DNA of 64,000 nucleotides. Source: Noviherbaspirillum humi (GTDB lineage: Bacteria > Pseudomonadota > Gammaproteobacteria > Burkholderiales > Burkholderiaceae_D). Positions 7,622-16,544 of this stretch are shown piece after piece. Every line of letters begins with the position of its first letter. The stretch's first letter is position 1. The notes beneath the pieces are model-generated. The model ran no database searches, was not told the origin of the DNA, and worked only from the letters and a program-made list of their open reading frames with translations. Location of the stretch: the NCBI RefSeq assembly GCF_900188095.1, contig NZ_FZOT01000010.1, positions 1-64,000 on the forward strand. Reading direction: 5' to 3'. The translations under genes were made by a program, and so were the position numbers.

Positions 7622-9367
7622 TCAGCTTTCCTTGACGCCGAAGCGCTTGCCCAGCATCTGGGCCACCATCACCAGGCAGAACAGCGAGATGATCAGCATG
7701 ACGCCGAGCGCAGAGAGTTCGACGTACTGACCGTTCTCCCACAGTTCCCAGATCAGCACGGAAGCCACCTCGGTGCCCGGGCTGTACAGCAGGATGGATG
7801 TGGACAGCTCGCGGATGGACACGATGACGACGTAGATCCATCCCGCCAGCAGGCCCGGCTTCAGCAGCGGCAGGATGATGCGCCAGAACACCTGGCCCCA
7901 GGATGCGCCGCTCATGGAGGCTGATTCTTCCAGCTCCTTGTGGATCTGCATCATCGTGGTCGTGTTGTAACGCAGGCCGTAGGGCAGGAAGCGGGTGACG
8001 TAGGCGATGAAGAGAATCCAGATGGTGCCGTAGATGCCGACGTCCACGTTCAGGTAGAACACCATGATCGCCAGGCCGAGGACCAGGCCGGGGAAGACCA
8101 TGGGCAGCGAAGCCAGGTTGTCCAGCACCCAGCGGCCGGGAATCTTGGTCTTGACCACGATCCAGCAGATCACCGAGGTGAGCAGCATGACGATGGTGGC
8201 GCTGCCCAGGGCAAGCAGGGTGCTGTTCCAGACCGCGTTGGTCAGGGTCGGGTAGGTCAGGACGAACTTGTAGGCTTCCAGGGTCAGGTTCTGCACCGCC
8301 GCCCAGGACGGCACGCTGTAGAACTTCTGCAGCGAAGACCAGAGCAGCACCAGGAAGGGCAGCACCACGATCAGCGAAAAGTACAGGATGAAGACGCCGG
8401 CGGTCAGGTAGCGCCACTTACCCAAGTCCATGACGCGTGGACGGAAGCCCTTGCCGGTCATGGTGGAGTACTTGCTGCCCTTGCCGGAAAGCCGGGATTG
8501 CAGGTAGACGCCGACGGTGGTGATGATCAGCAGCGTGACGGCGTAGGACGATGCGAGGCCGACCTTGCTCGGATACTGGTGGATGGCCTGGTAGATCGAG
8601 GAAGTGAAGACCTGGATGCCGACCGGCAGTCCGAGCAGCGCCGGCACTTCGAAGGATTCGATGGCGCGCACGAACAGGATCAGCAGCGTGGCGAAGATCG
8701 CCGGCCAGGTCAGCTTCAGGGTGATGTGCCAGACGATCTGCCGCACCGAGGCGCCGCTCATCATGGCGGACTCTTCCAGCGACGGGTCCATGGAACGGAA
8801 GGCGGCGGTCATGATCAGGAAGGCCATGGAGGAGTAATGCAGGCCGTCGACCCAGATCATGCCCCACATCGAATAAATGTCGAAGAACACGTAGTCGGTG
8901 CTGAACCACTTCTGCAGCACCATGTTCAGGATGCCGATCTTCGGGCTGGCCAGCAGGATCCACGATACCGTGAACAGGATGCCCGGGATGATCAGCGGAA
9001 TGATGGAAAGCGCGAAGAACAGCGATTTAAGCGGGGTGTTGGTGCGTTCGTTCATCCAGGCCAGCAGCGTGCCAACGAGGAAGGCGAAGATGGAGGTGCC
9101 GACGGCGAAGCGTACCGAGGTGAAGAATAGCTTCACCGTCTCCAGGCTGGAGTAGGCTTCGACGTAGTTTTCCAGCGTGAAAGTGGATGCCTTGCCCGCC
9201 GTTTCCGGCGTGAAGAAGCTCTGCCAGAGGAGGAAGATCAGGGGCATCAGGGCGAGATAGGCAACGACGGCAACGCTCAGGCCGATGACCACCCATTTGA
9301 AGTCCAACCGCCGCCAGCCGCTGCGCGCGACGACCGGTTGGGTTTCCAGCTGGCTTACTGCTTCCAT
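7622..9367 (-). CDS. ABC transporter permease, two fused BPD domains
   Basis: A 581-residue inner-membrane protein formed by two tandem binding-protein-dependent permease domains, the FbpB arrangement. Each half ends with an EAA-type loop that docks the ATPase: GASVRQIVWHITLKLTWP in the first half and GASWGQVFWRIILPLLKPG in the second. About twelve hydrophobic segments are visible. The start follows AAGGAGA. It is the first gene of the transporter/cupin operon; a 17-bp dyad at 9461-9477, about 95 bases upstream of the start, is a likely operator. Confidence 0.92.
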   Translation of the reverse strand: MEAVSQLETQPVVARSGWRRLDFKWVVIGLSVAVVAYLALMPLIFLLWQSFFTPETAGKASTFTLENYVEAYSSLETVKLFFTSVRFAVGTSIFAFLVGTLLAWMNERTNTPLKSLFFALSIIPLIIPGILFTVSWILLASPKIGILNMVLQKWFSTDYVFFDIYSMWGMIWVDGLHYSSMAFLIMTAAFRSMDPSLEESAMMSGASVRQIVWHITLKLTWPAIFATLLILFVRAIESFEVPALLGLPVGIQVFTSSIYQAIHQYPSKVGLASSYAVTLLIITTVGVYLQSRLSGKGSKYSTMTGKGFRPRVMDLGKWRYLTAGVFILYFSLIVVLPFLVLLWSSLQKFYSVPSWAAVQNLTLEAYKFVLTYPTLTNAVWNSTLLALGSATIVMLLTSVICWIVVKTKIPGRWVLDNLASLPMVFPGLVLGLAIMVFYLNVDVGIYGTIWILFIAYVTRFLPYGLRYNTTTMMQIHKELEESASMSGASWGQVFWRIILPLLKPGLLAGWIYVVIVSIRELSTSILLYSPGTEVASVLIWELWENGQYVELSALGVMLIISLFCLVMVAQMLGKRFGVKES

Positions 9368-9460
9368 CTTGTATGTCTCCTTGTTTCGCTGCCGGTACTG
9401 AAACCGGCTGCATCTCTTGCGTTGTACGCTTTTTCCGCCACTCTTCGGGCCGGCTTTTTC

Positions 9461-9477
9461 GTTCTCTTATATGGAAC
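9461..9477 (-). promoter_or_regulatory. putative IclR-type operator upstream of the ABC/cupin operon
   Basis: The 17-bp dyad GTTCTCTTATATGGAAC (arms GTTC and GAAC, with TCGTTC/GAACGA when extended) lies upstream of the permease gene. The same spaced arms with an AT-rich core occur at 14263, 15341 and 18689. The link to the IclR regulator at 13415-14251 is inferred from this recurrence and from a copy directly in front of that gene. Confidence 0.6.
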
Positions 9478-9567
9478 GATGGTCTACATAGAAACACGGA
9501 TGAATGTACCTATGGGCTCACCCCGTGTCAATAAAAAATGAGCCTGTTATGGAAATAACTTCCGCTT

Positions 9568-10260
9568 TCAGCCGGGCAAGGCCGCCTTCAGCTTCGCATG
9601 GTGGTAATCCCATACCTTCTTCAGCAGGTTGGGCTTCCACAGGTTGCCGGCGATCTTCTCTACCTGCTCCGGCGACAGCACCATGGGCTCCCCGATCTGG
9701 CTTGCCATGTACTGGCGCTGCGCCGTTTCCTCCAGGTACACGCCGAGCACGAAGGTTTCGGTGATGCCGGTCGAAGCCACCACGGCGCCGTGCGACTTGA
9801 GCATCACCGCCCGCCCATCGCCGAGGCATTCGGCCAGTTCGTCGCCGAGCTGGCGGTTGTTGATGGAGGCGGTTTTCGGAAACTGGCGGATGTCACCCAG
9901 CACCGCGGCCTGCATGATGACGGGCAGCAACGGCTTGCCGACCATGCTGAGCAGCGTCGACCAGAGCGGATGGGTGTGGGCAACGGCATTGACATCCGGG
10001 CGGCGCCGGTAGATGGCCGCATGGATGTGAAACTCCATCGGCGGCGGCGTATCGCCTTCGACCAGATTGCCGTCGAAGTCGATGACGACGATATCCTTGG
10101 TCGTCAGGGCGCTGCGCACCGAGGCGCCGGAATTGATCAGCATGTGCTGGGTGCCGGGAATGCGGGCGCTGAAATGTCCGTTGAAGTCGATGATCTGCGC
10201 CCGCTCCATCATCAGGATGGCATCGACCAGATCCTGCTTCAGGCTTGCTGCCTCTTGCAT
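9568..10260 (-). CDS. class II aldolase/adducin family protein
   Basis: A 230-residue cytosolic protein of the class II aldolase/adducin fold. Zinc-ligand motifs are visible: AHTHPLW with two histidines and KSHGAVV with a third. The general-base region PPPMEFHIHAAIY is also present. Family members are L-fuculose/L-ribulose phosphate aldolases, methylthioribulose phosphate dehydratase and related decarboxylases; which reaction applies is not visible. The start ATG is preceded by the strong GAGGAGACGAC. It lies between the EutA-like gene and the ABC operon in the same orientation. Confidence 0.88.
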   Translation of the reverse strand: MQEAASLKQDLVDAILMMERAQIIDFNGHFSARIPGTQHMLINSGASVRSALTTKDIVVIDFDGNLVEGDTPPPMEFHIHAAIYRRRPDVNAVAHTHPLWSTLLSMVGKPLLPVIMQAAVLGDIRQFPKTASINNRQLGDELAECLGDGRAVMLKSHGAVVASTGITETFVLGVYLEETAQRQYMASQIGEPMVLSPEQVEKIAGNLWKPNLLKKVWDYHHAKLKAALPG

Positions 10261-10332
10261 GTCGTCTCCTCTTTTCTGAATTGAACGCCGGCTGGTGTTG
10301 TTATTGTCCGGCGCTAGTGCATGGTTGTCCGT

Positions 10333-12153
10333 CTACGATTTGCCGCCGGTCACCGCATCGTCGGCATGGACATGGTCATCACCATGCTCATGGCCGTGAT
10401 CATGGCCGTGATCATGGCCGTGATCGTGGCCGTGATGATGGTGGTGGTGGCCATGGTGGTGATGGTGATGCCCATGGCCGTGGGAATGTCCATGCTTCAC
10501 CGCCTTGTAATGCATCGCGGTGGGATCGCTGCTCTGCGGCGTGCGCGGGTCTTCGCTGAACACCAGCGACTTCACCGTTACCGGCACGGTCAGCGACGGA
10601 ATGCGGATGCGGCCGAGGTCGATGTAGTCGAAATCCAGCAGGGTCACGCCGTCGATCACCATCAGCTCGCTCTTGATTTCCAGCTCTTCCCGCATGTACG
10701 CGCCGAGCGATTGCGCCAGGTCGCCGTCGAGAATGATATAGAGCGGCTTTCCCTTGGCGATGGAATTGGCCAGGCCCTTGGCGATGCCGTTGCCGAACGC
10801 CGAAATGCGCTGATAGGACGGACGGCCCTGCCAGCGGAAGGCGATCGCGACGTCGGCTTCGCCCTCCACCAGGTCGAAGGCGGTGAAATGCTTGCGGATG
10901 GCGGCCGCCACCGCATCGGCATCGACCTCCTCGCCCAGTTCGCAGGCCGGCTGCAGCACCTGCAGGTTACGCCGCGGCAGCAGGTCCGCCGGGCTGGAGA
11001 TGTAGACCGTATTGCCGGACAGCTGCACTGAATACTCGGAAGCGCCGAGCGCAGTGGCGCGGATGCACTCGCCGGCCGGCAGCACTGCCAGCGGGAAGGC
11101 GCCGTCGCGGATCAATGCCCGGATGGCGCCGCCGAAATGCAGGCCCATGTCGCCGAAGTTGCGGTCTTCCCGTTCGTAGACGTATTCGCCCACGCCGCCG
11201 GAGAACATGACGCCGTCGATGGCGCCGAACTGCGGCAGAAGGTCGGTGAGGTAGAGGGCTTCCACTTCCTTGGGCAGGGCTGCGCCGCTGATCACCTGCA
11301 CCAGCGCCTGGGCCATCCAGGCGGCGACGGTGCGCAGTTCCTGCTGGGTGGCGCGGCTGCCGACCTGCCAATCGAAGCCGGCCTGCTGCGCGAGATAGCG
11401 TCCGGCCGGGTCGAGCCGGGTGATGATCGAATCCTGGTCCACCACCAGCAGGCGCCCGCCGAGATGGACGGCGGCGGTGGCCTTGACCTTGCCGCCCTCC
11501 AGGATGGCCAGCTTGGTGGTGCCGCCGCCGATGTCGATGTTGAGGATGCGCTTCTTGCTGTCGTGGGAGGCGCGGGCAGCGCCGGAGCCGTAGGCGGCCA
11601 GCATGGATTCCATGTGATGGCCGGCGGTGGCGCAGACGAATTCGCCGCCCTGGTCGGCGATGACGCCGGCAATGGCCTGCGCGTTTTCTCGCCGCAGCGC
11701 CTCGCCGGTCAGGATGACGGCGCCGGTATCGATGTTGTCCGGATGCAGGCCGGCGGCGGCATAGGCATTGTCGATGATGGCGCCGAGCGAACGCTCGTCG
11801 ATGCGCGTCTCGCTTTGATAGGGCGTGAGCGAGACCGGCGACTGGTACAGCGTTTCGCGGCCGATGACGAAATAGCGGCTGGAGAGGTCCTCGCCGTGGC
11901 GGCGCAGCTTCACGCGGGAAAAGACGATCTGCGTGCCGGAGGAGCCGATGTCGATGCCGACGCTGGTCAGCTGCACATTGTCCTGCAGCCAGATCGCGTT
12001 TTCCTCCAGCGGCCCGCTTGGCTCGAAATCATCATGGTCGTGATCGTGGTCGGCATCCTCGCCTTCCTCGTGCACATGGTTGAAGTTCTCGCCGTACTGG
12101 TGATCGTAGATGCTGTGTCCCTTGCGGGCCTTCGACTGCTCGTTGTCTGACAT
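10333..12153 (-). CDS. EutA-like actin-fold ATPase with His-rich termini
   Basis: A 606-residue protein resembling EutA, the reactivating factor of B12-dependent ethanolamine ammonia-lyase. Actin/Hsp70-fold phosphate loops are visible: SVGIDIGSSGTQIVF at residues 65-79 and LNIDIGGGTTKLAI further on, plus the GGVGEYVY segment. Both ends are His-rich. Residues 26-41 read HVHEEGEDADHDHDHD, and the last 60 residues are an H-G/H-D repeat. No eutBC or other adenosylcobalamin enzyme gene is in the window, so the client protein is unknown. Histidine tails suggest Ni/Co/Zn binding, as in HypB- or CobW-type proteins. The ATG at 12153 is chosen because it starts the conserved acidic region, although its Shine-Dalgarno is weak. 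Confidence 0.8.
   Translation of the reverse strand: MSDNEQSKARKGHSIYDHQYGENFNHVHEEGEDADHDHDHDDFEPSGPLEENAIWLQDNVQLTSVGIDIGSSGTQIVFSRVKLRRHGEDLSSRYFVIGRETLYQSPVSLTPYQSETRIDERSLGAIIDNAYAAAGLHPDNIDTGAVILTGEALRRENAQAIAGVIADQGGEFVCATAGHHMESMLAAYGSGAARASHDSKKRILNIDIGGGTTKLAILEGGKVKATAAVHLGGRLLVVDQDSIITRLDPAGRYLAQQAGFDWQVGSRATQQELRTVAAWMAQALVQVISGAALPKEVEALYLTDLLPQFGAIDGVMFSGGVGEYVYEREDRNFGDMGLHFGGAIRALIRDGAFPLAVLPAGECIRATALGASEYSVQLSGNTVYISSPADLLPRRNLQVLQPACELGEEVDADAVAAAIRKHFTAFDLVEGEADVAIAFRWQGRPSYQRISAFGNGIAKGLANSIAKGKPLYIILDGDLAQSLGAYMREELEIKSELMVIDGVTLLDFDYIDLGRIRIPSLTVPVTVKSLVFSEDPRTPQSSDPTAMHYKAVKHGHSHGHGHHHHHHGHHHHHHGHDHGHDHGHDHGHEHGDDHVHADDAVTGGKS
10365..10490. repeat. low-complexity His-coding repeat tract
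   Basis: Tandem imperfect copies of a 12-base unit (catggccgtgat on the plus strand) followed by a ggtggt/gatggt-rich stretch encode the His/Gly/Asp tail of the EutA-like protein. The tract is prone to slippage, so its length may vary between strains. Confidence 0.8.
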
Positions 12154-12341
12154 GGCTTGCTCGCTCAAAGTGTGTTGCCGTTTGCATTTCTCGGCGGAGA
12201 GCCGGGCCGGCGCGCTCGCGCTGCGCGGCCTGATCACACTTCGCTCTCCTCCGGCCGCGTCATGCGCGGCTTATCTCTTGTCTCCTGCAGGCGATCGAAT
12301 TCCGGTTCGCCCATCCGTTCTTCGTTCGGCGTTCGGGCCGC

Positions 12342-13355
12342 TCAGTAGAACGCGTCGTAATGCACCTGGGCCTGCGGCACCTTTTCCTGGATCAGCATGC
12401 GCTGCACCGCCGTGGCCATCGCCGGCGGGCCGGCGAAATAGATTTCATGCTCCGCCAGCGCCTTGCCGATGGTTTCCAGCGCCAGGTCGTGCACGAAGCC
12501 GACCTTGCCCGCCCAGTAGGCGGGGTCTTCCCGCTCCGGCATGGAGATGATCGGGTGATAGAAGATGCGTTCGCCGTAGCCGGGCAGTTCGCGCAGCATG
12601 TCTTCGCCGCAGATGTCCTCCGGACGGCGGCCGCCGTAGAAGAAATGCAGCTTGCGGCCGGCCAAGGCGGGCGTGGCCGCCATGCCGCGGGCAATCGAAA
12701 TCACCGGCGCCAGGCCAGAGCCGCCGCCGATGCAGACGATGTCGCGCGGGCTGTCGGTGCGCAGGTATGCCTGGCCATACGGGCCGTCGATCGCGATCGT
12801 GTCGCCTTCGCTCAGCTTCTCGAACAGCGCCTCGGTGCCGGCGCCGCCCGGCACGCGCTTGATCTGGAAATGCCACTGGCCGTCGGCACGCGGAATGTTG
12901 GACATCGAATACGCCCGTCCGCCGTCCACGCCCGGGAAATACAGCAGCGCATACTGGCCCGGAAGGAAATCGACTGGCGCCTGCAGCGCGAACTGGAACT
13001 CGCGCATGTCGGGCGTGAGCTGAAGGCTGCGCATCAGCGTGGCACTGAATTTCTGCGGCCGGCGCGGCGGCTGGTACTGGTCCAGCACCCGCGCCTTGAT
13101 GCGGCAATCGCTGGTCGGACGCGACTGGCAGCCCAGGATGCGGTTCTTGGCGCGGTCGCGATCGCTCAGCGCCGGCGCCTCCGGCCAGTTGGATTCCACC
13201 GTGCCGGAAAGCAGTTCCACCTTGCAGCTGCCGCAGGAGCCGACGTTGCATTCATAGGACAAGCCGAGGCCCGCGCGCAGGCCGGCACGGGTGAGCGTGT
13301 CGTCGGACGGGCATTCGTAGCTGTTCGGGTTGTCGGCGATCTCGATCTTGAACAT
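12342..13355 (-). CDS. 2Fe-2S ferredoxin/FAD/NAD(P)H oxidoreductase
   Basis: A 337-residue one-component oxygenase reductase. The N-terminal plant-type ferredoxin domain has Cys36, Cys41, Cys44 and Cys76 as cluster ligands. The FAD domain carries RAYSMSN, and the nicotinamide domain has CIGGGSGLAPVISIARG and FYGGRRPEDI. This is the BenC/XylZ-like architecture that feeds electrons to oxygenases. No oxygenase large subunit is present in the window, although a lone Rieske protein is encoded at 36745-37128. The chosen ATG begins the ferredoxin domain directly; the 92 codons upstream in frame are low-complexity and shadow the iclR gene. Confidence 0.9.
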   Translation of the reverse strand: MFKIEIADNPNSYECPSDDTLTRAGLRAGLGLSYECNVGSCGSCKVELLSGTVESNWPEAPALSDRDRAKNRILGCQSRPTSDCRIKARVLDQYQPPRRPQKFSATLMRSLQLTPDMREFQFALQAPVDFLPGQYALLYFPGVDGGRAYSMSNIPRADGQWHFQIKRVPGGAGTEALFEKLSEGDTIAIDGPYGQAYLRTDSPRDIVCIGGGSGLAPVISIARGMAATPALAGRKLHFFYGGRRPEDICGEDMLRELPGYGERIFYHPIISMPEREDPAYWAGKVGFVHDLALETIGKALAEHEIYFAGPPAMATAVQRMLIQEKVPQAQVHYDAFY

Positions 13356-13414
13356 GGCGTGGCTCGGTGCGATTCGGGTTGCTGGGGTCGTGATGGGTTT
13401 CGACGGCTGGCGCG

Positions 13415-14251
13415 CTAGAAAAATTCCGCCACCGCCGCCGCCTTCTGTTCCAGGCGGATCGGTCGGATATGGCGAAAGCCGAGGCGCGAGGAAATGGCCT
13501 CGGCGGCCTCGACCACGTCCTGGGCGAAGGCCTGCAGCGTCTTCTTGTTCAGGCGCTGAGCCGGACCGGCGATGCTGACAGCGGCGACGACGTTGCCGGT
13601 GTAGTCGCGGATCGGGGCGGCGATGCTGCACAGGCCGGGTTCGCTCTCTTCGTCGTCGATCGAATAGCCGCGGTTGCGTATGGTGGCGAATTCCTTGGCA
13701 AGCGCTGCGGTATTGGCGGCGACCTCTTTCGGAACGCTCGGGTCGCGGCTCTTGAGCAGCAGCTCGATTTCCTGCTTGCTCTGGAAAGCGAGCAGCACCA
13801 TGCCTTCCGCCGAAGCGAAGGCGGAGCGGCGCAGGCCGACGTCGGAAGTCATGCGGATGGACTGCTTGCTCTCGAGGGTGTTGGTATAGATGATGCTCGC
13901 GCTTTCCAGGATGGCGAGGTGCACCGTTTCCCCGGTTTTTTCGCGCAGGTGCATCAGCACCGGCTTGGCTTCATTGGAGAAGTCCATCTTGCGCCGGACC
14001 AGGGAACCGAGCTCGAATACCACCAGGCCGAGCTTGTATTTGCCGGTCTCGGCGTTCTGTTCCAGCATGCCGGCTTCCACCAGGGTGCTGGCGAGGCGGT
14101 GCGCCGTGCTCTTGGCCAGGCGCAGCTGCTTGGCCAGTTCGCTGATGCCGATTTCGTAGTTGTCGTCGCTGAAGCTCTTCAGCAGGCGCATGGCGTTCGC
14201 CACCGACGACAGGCGCACTTTGGGTTTGGCTGCGGATGCGGTTTTTGCCAT
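13415..14251 (-). CDS. IclR-family transcriptional regulator
   Basis: A 278-residue regulator with an N-terminal winged helix (residues 13-75, including IGISELAKQLRLAKSTAHRL) and a C-terminal ligand-binding GAF-like domain ending with the typical SIAAPIRDYTGNVVAAVSIA motif. IclR proteins control catabolic operons in response to small aromatic or organic acids. A dyad site at 14263-14279 lies 12 bases before its start codon, so autoregulation is likely. It is the only specific regulator among the catabolic genes of the window and is the natural candidate to bind the recurrent 17-bp dyads. Confidence 0.93.
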   Translation of the reverse strand: MAKTASAAKPKVRLSSVANAMRLLKSFSDDNYEIGISELAKQLRLAKSTAHRLASTLVEAGMLEQNAETGKYKLGLVVFELGSLVRRKMDFSNEAKPVLMHLREKTGETVHLAILESASIIYTNTLESKQSIRMTSDVGLRRSAFASAEGMVLLAFQSKQEIELLLKSRDPSVPKEVAANTAALAKEFATIRNRGYSIDDEESEPGLCSIAAPIRDYTGNVVAAVSIAGPAQRLNKKTLQAFAQDVVEAAEAISSRLGFRHIRPIRLEQKAAAVAEFF

Positions 14252-14262
14252 TTCGGCCCCCT

Positions 14263-14279
14263 ATTCCTCTATAAAGAAC
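14263..14279 (-). promoter_or_regulatory. putative IclR autoregulatory operator
   Basis: On the minus strand the sequence reads GTTCTTTATAGAGGAAT, differing from the GTTC-N9-GAAC form by one arm base. It sits 12 bases upstream of the iclR-type start codon, overlapping where a promoter or ribosome-binding region would be. Confidence 0.5.
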
Positions 14280-14340
14280 GCGAGTTTACCTTACGAGGCG
14301 GCTACGATCGTCTGGATGTGGATGATGAAAGGCGGCCGGA

Positions 14341-15141
14341 TCATGCGGTTCGCGACAGACGCAGCGCCAGGCCGAAGCTCGACAGCAGGATGGCGACGAG
14401 GCCTGCGCTCAGCAGCATGCCGGCGCCTTCCAGCATCACGGAGAAAGCCGGCGCAAAGTATTTCGCCATGCCGAGGCCGGCGATGGCGAGGCTGAGGAAG
14501 CCGATCGACAAGCCCATGACGCGGGAAGCGATCAGGGCACGGCGGCCGGTCTGGCGCAGCATGCGCGCCACCCACAGGCCGTTGATGCCGTCGGTCACCA
14601 TCATGCCGACCATGAACAGCAGGCCGAGCAGGATGGAGAACAGCCAGCCGGCGAGGCTGGATGCGGTCAGGGCGAACAGCGCCGTCTGGCTGACGGTGTC
14701 GAAGGACAAGGCGAAGGCGGCGCCGACGGAGGCGATGACCACCGGATGGCTGGTTTCGGAAAAGCGGCGCAGGAAGCGGCCCTTGATGCCGACGGTGCGC
14801 ACCACCTGGTCCGGCGCCGATCGCAGCACTTCGCGCAGGTTGACCACGCCGAGCAGGGTAAGAAACACGATGGAGATCCAGGCGCCGAAGTCTTCCAGCC
14901 AGGTTGGCGCCGACCATTCGCGCGCCGTCAGCGCGACCAGGGCAGCGACCAGCGTCACCACGATGCCATGGCCGAGCGAGAACAGGCACCCGGACCAGCG
15001 CGACAGGCGCGGATGCTTGTCGGCATTGAAGCGTGTCATTCCATCGATGGTAGCGAGGTGATCGGGGTCCATTCCGTGCTTCAGCCCGAGAATGAATACC
15101 ACCAGCATCAAGCCCAGCCAGTCTTGCGGCATTGCGTCCAT
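14341..15141 (-). CDS. NiCoT-family nickel/cobalt permease
   Basis: A 266-residue polytopic inner-membrane protein. It contains the NiCoT signature HX4DH as H22-GMDP-D27-H28 within LGLKHGMDPDHLATIDG in the first membrane helix, then further hydrophobic helices. It is shorter than the usual 320-350 residues of this family, so it may be a compact subfamily. It suggests supply of nickel or cobalt to a metalloenzyme of the surrounding cluster, which also encodes two His-rich putative metal-handling proteins. The ATG at 15141 follows GGAGAC; the longer in-frame extension upstream is not membrane-like and is discounted. Confidence 0.8.
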   Translation of the reverse strand: MDAMPQDWLGLMLVVFILGLKHGMDPDHLATIDGMTRFNADKHPRLSRWSGCLFSLGHGIVVTLVAALVALTAREWSAPTWLEDFGAWISIVFLTLLGVVNLREVLRSAPDQVVRTVGIKGRFLRRFSETSHPVVIASVGAAFALSFDTVSQTALFALTASSLAGWLFSILLGLLFMVGMMVTDGINGLWVARMLRQTGRRALIASRVMGLSIGFLSLAIAGLGMAKYFAPAFSVMLEGAGMLLSAGLVAILLSSFGLALRLSRTA

Positions 15142-15631
15142 TAACTTGTCTCCGTCTCGGTTTTTGTCTTCTCTGTTCTTGGCGGCGGTTCGTGCATGAA
15201 GCGTGTCGCGCACCCGAACAGGGATTGCATTCATGACGCGCTCCAGAGGCGGGATCTGTATCAATCCCTTCGAACCGTTGCCGGTACGTAAACCCATTGT
15301 AAGGTCAATTTCCTCGGCGAGCAACAGAAAATGAAACGGCGTTCGATATAGAGGAACTTCCGGCGTGTGCGGTAGAGGGTCCGGATTCCAGCGATTGCAG
15401 AGGAGAGATGGCGTACGCAAGGCTTTCGGCGTCGGAACGACGTGGCGGCGGGCGGTGACCGGAAGGCGGGGCGGTTCTTGTATGTGGAATGCCGGTCTGA
15501 TTCGAAATGATGGTGCTACACTTTGCCAAAGTTGTAAAGCGGCATCGGCAGCCCGCGCGGGAAGCGAATCCTCCCGCCCGCCGGGCAATGGGGCTGCTCG
15601 GCATGGAAGATCACACCAACGAGGAGACGAA
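15142..15631. other. 490-bp intergenic region with an operator-like dyad
   Basis: This divergent spacer separates the NiCoT gene from the cytochrome c gene. Apart from the dyad at 15341-15357 no gene is visible. No cobalamin-riboswitch B12-box was recognised on the permease side. Confidence 0.6.
15341..15357. promoter_or_regulatory. putative IclR-type operator between NiCoT and cytochrome c genes
   Basis: The sequence GTTCGATATAGAGGAAC has perfect GTTC/GAAC arms separated by nine bases, the same geometry as the sites at 9461 and 18689. It lies about 200 bases from the NiCoT start and 275 bases from the cytochrome c start, so it could serve either direction. Confidence 0.5.
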
Positions 15632-16012
15632 ATGATGAGCAAGCCTTTGCTGGCTGGCGCCTTCCTGGCCGCCCTGCTGGCGGCCGCGTCGGGCGCGGCG
15701 TTCGGCGCCGATGGCGGCCAGCCTCCCTCCGGTTCTCCGGAGCGGGGGCGCGATCTCTACATGAAGAACCAGTGCTACAGCTGCCATGGCACCGCCGGCC
15801 AAGGCGGCGAGCGCGGCGCGGGCCCGCGGCTGGCGCCGAATCCCTTTCCCTATGCCGCATTCGAGATGCAGGTGCGCCAGCCCCGCGGCGTGATGCCGCG
15901 CTATCCGCAGCAGTTCGTGAGCGCGCAGGATCTGGCTGACATCTACGCCTACATCGCCGGCATTGAACGCGGCCCGGCGGCGAAGGACATCCCGCTGCTG
16001 AACCGGTTCTAG
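15632..16012 (+). CDS. periplasmic c-type cytochrome, single heme
   Basis: A 126-residue exported class I cytochrome c. The signal peptide (residues 1-25, ending AAFGA) precedes the heme motif QCYSCHG with CxxCH at residues 48-52. A methionine in RGVMPRYPQQF is the likely distal ligand. It resembles the small electron-carrier cytochromes that accept electrons from periplasmic dehydrogenases. The start follows GAGGAGACGA. It lies upstream, across a repeat region, from the Tat-exported ThDP enzyme, which may share the periplasm with it; a functional link is only inferred. Confidence 0.9.
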   Translation: MMSKPLLAGAFLAALLAAASGAAFGADGGQPPSGSPERGRDLYMKNQCYSCHGTAGQGGERGAGPRLAPNPFPYAAFEMQVRQPRGVMPRYPQQFVSAQDLADIYAYIAGIERGPAAKDIPLLNRF

Positions 16013-16061
16013 TGGTGCGTGCCCGAAATCCAGAATTACGTCATGCCTCCGGGTCGCATTG

Positions 16062-16107
16062 GCTTCTCTGGAAACTGGTCATGTGCTTCTCTGGAAACTG
16101 ATCATGT
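16062..16107. repeat. tandem 23-bp direct repeat, two copies
   Basis: Copies at 16062-16084 and 16085-16107 begin GCTTCTCTGGAAACTG and differ at one base (GGTC versus GATC). They abut exactly, downstream of the cytochrome c stop. Confidence 0.85.
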
Positions 16108-16276
16108 GGATTTCGATTCACACGATCAGTGTTTGGCACGCATGCGTTCCGTTCGGATAGTCGCAGGGTGATTGAACCGGCACGAAAGCTCTCTCCTTCA
16201 AGGAGATGGAACGTAGCACGAAGCGTAGCACGAGGCGTAGCAGGGGGCGAAGCAGGGGTTTCGCAACGCATGCGTT

Positions 16277-16544
16277 GCGCCTGCGAAGCCGGTCGGGCAT
16301 GCAGGCCCGACCGTGGGGTGAGGTTCAAGCATAAAGAAGCCCCCTCCCCTTCAGGGGGAGGGTTGGGGTGGGGGTGGGTTTCTTCTGCATTCAAAGGACG
16401 TTCTTCCAAACGCAGTAGAAACCCATCCTCACCCACGAATGCGCTTGCAAGCGCATTCGGCTGCGCGAGCGCAGAGCGGTGCTCTGCGAAACCCTCGCTG
16501 TGCCCCACGGTCGGGCCTGCATGCCCGACCGGCTCCGCAGGCGC
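16277..16544. repeat. inverted repeat with 42-bp arms
   Basis: Arms at 16277-16318 and 16503-16544 are reverse complements with a single mismatch. Each arm itself contains the near-palindrome CGGTCGGGC-ATGCAG-GCCCGACCG. The intervening 184 bases contain a further inverted pair (gggtttcttctgc and gcagtagaaaccc). Confidence 0.8.

Noticed and set aside
9508..9545. GGCTCA...TGAGCC pairing after the class II aldolase gene
   Set aside because: The loop would be about 18 bases and the stem only six, with the T-run inside the loop, so it is not a credible terminator.
15142..15340. Possible cobalamin riboswitch in front of the NiCoT gene
   Set aside because: The conserved B12-box and surrounding helices could not be found on the minus strand.
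16277..16544. Repeat cassette as a CRISPR array or integron attC site
   Set aside because: There are no regularly spaced direct repeats with unique spacers and no cas or integrase genes; the structure is inverted arms instead.
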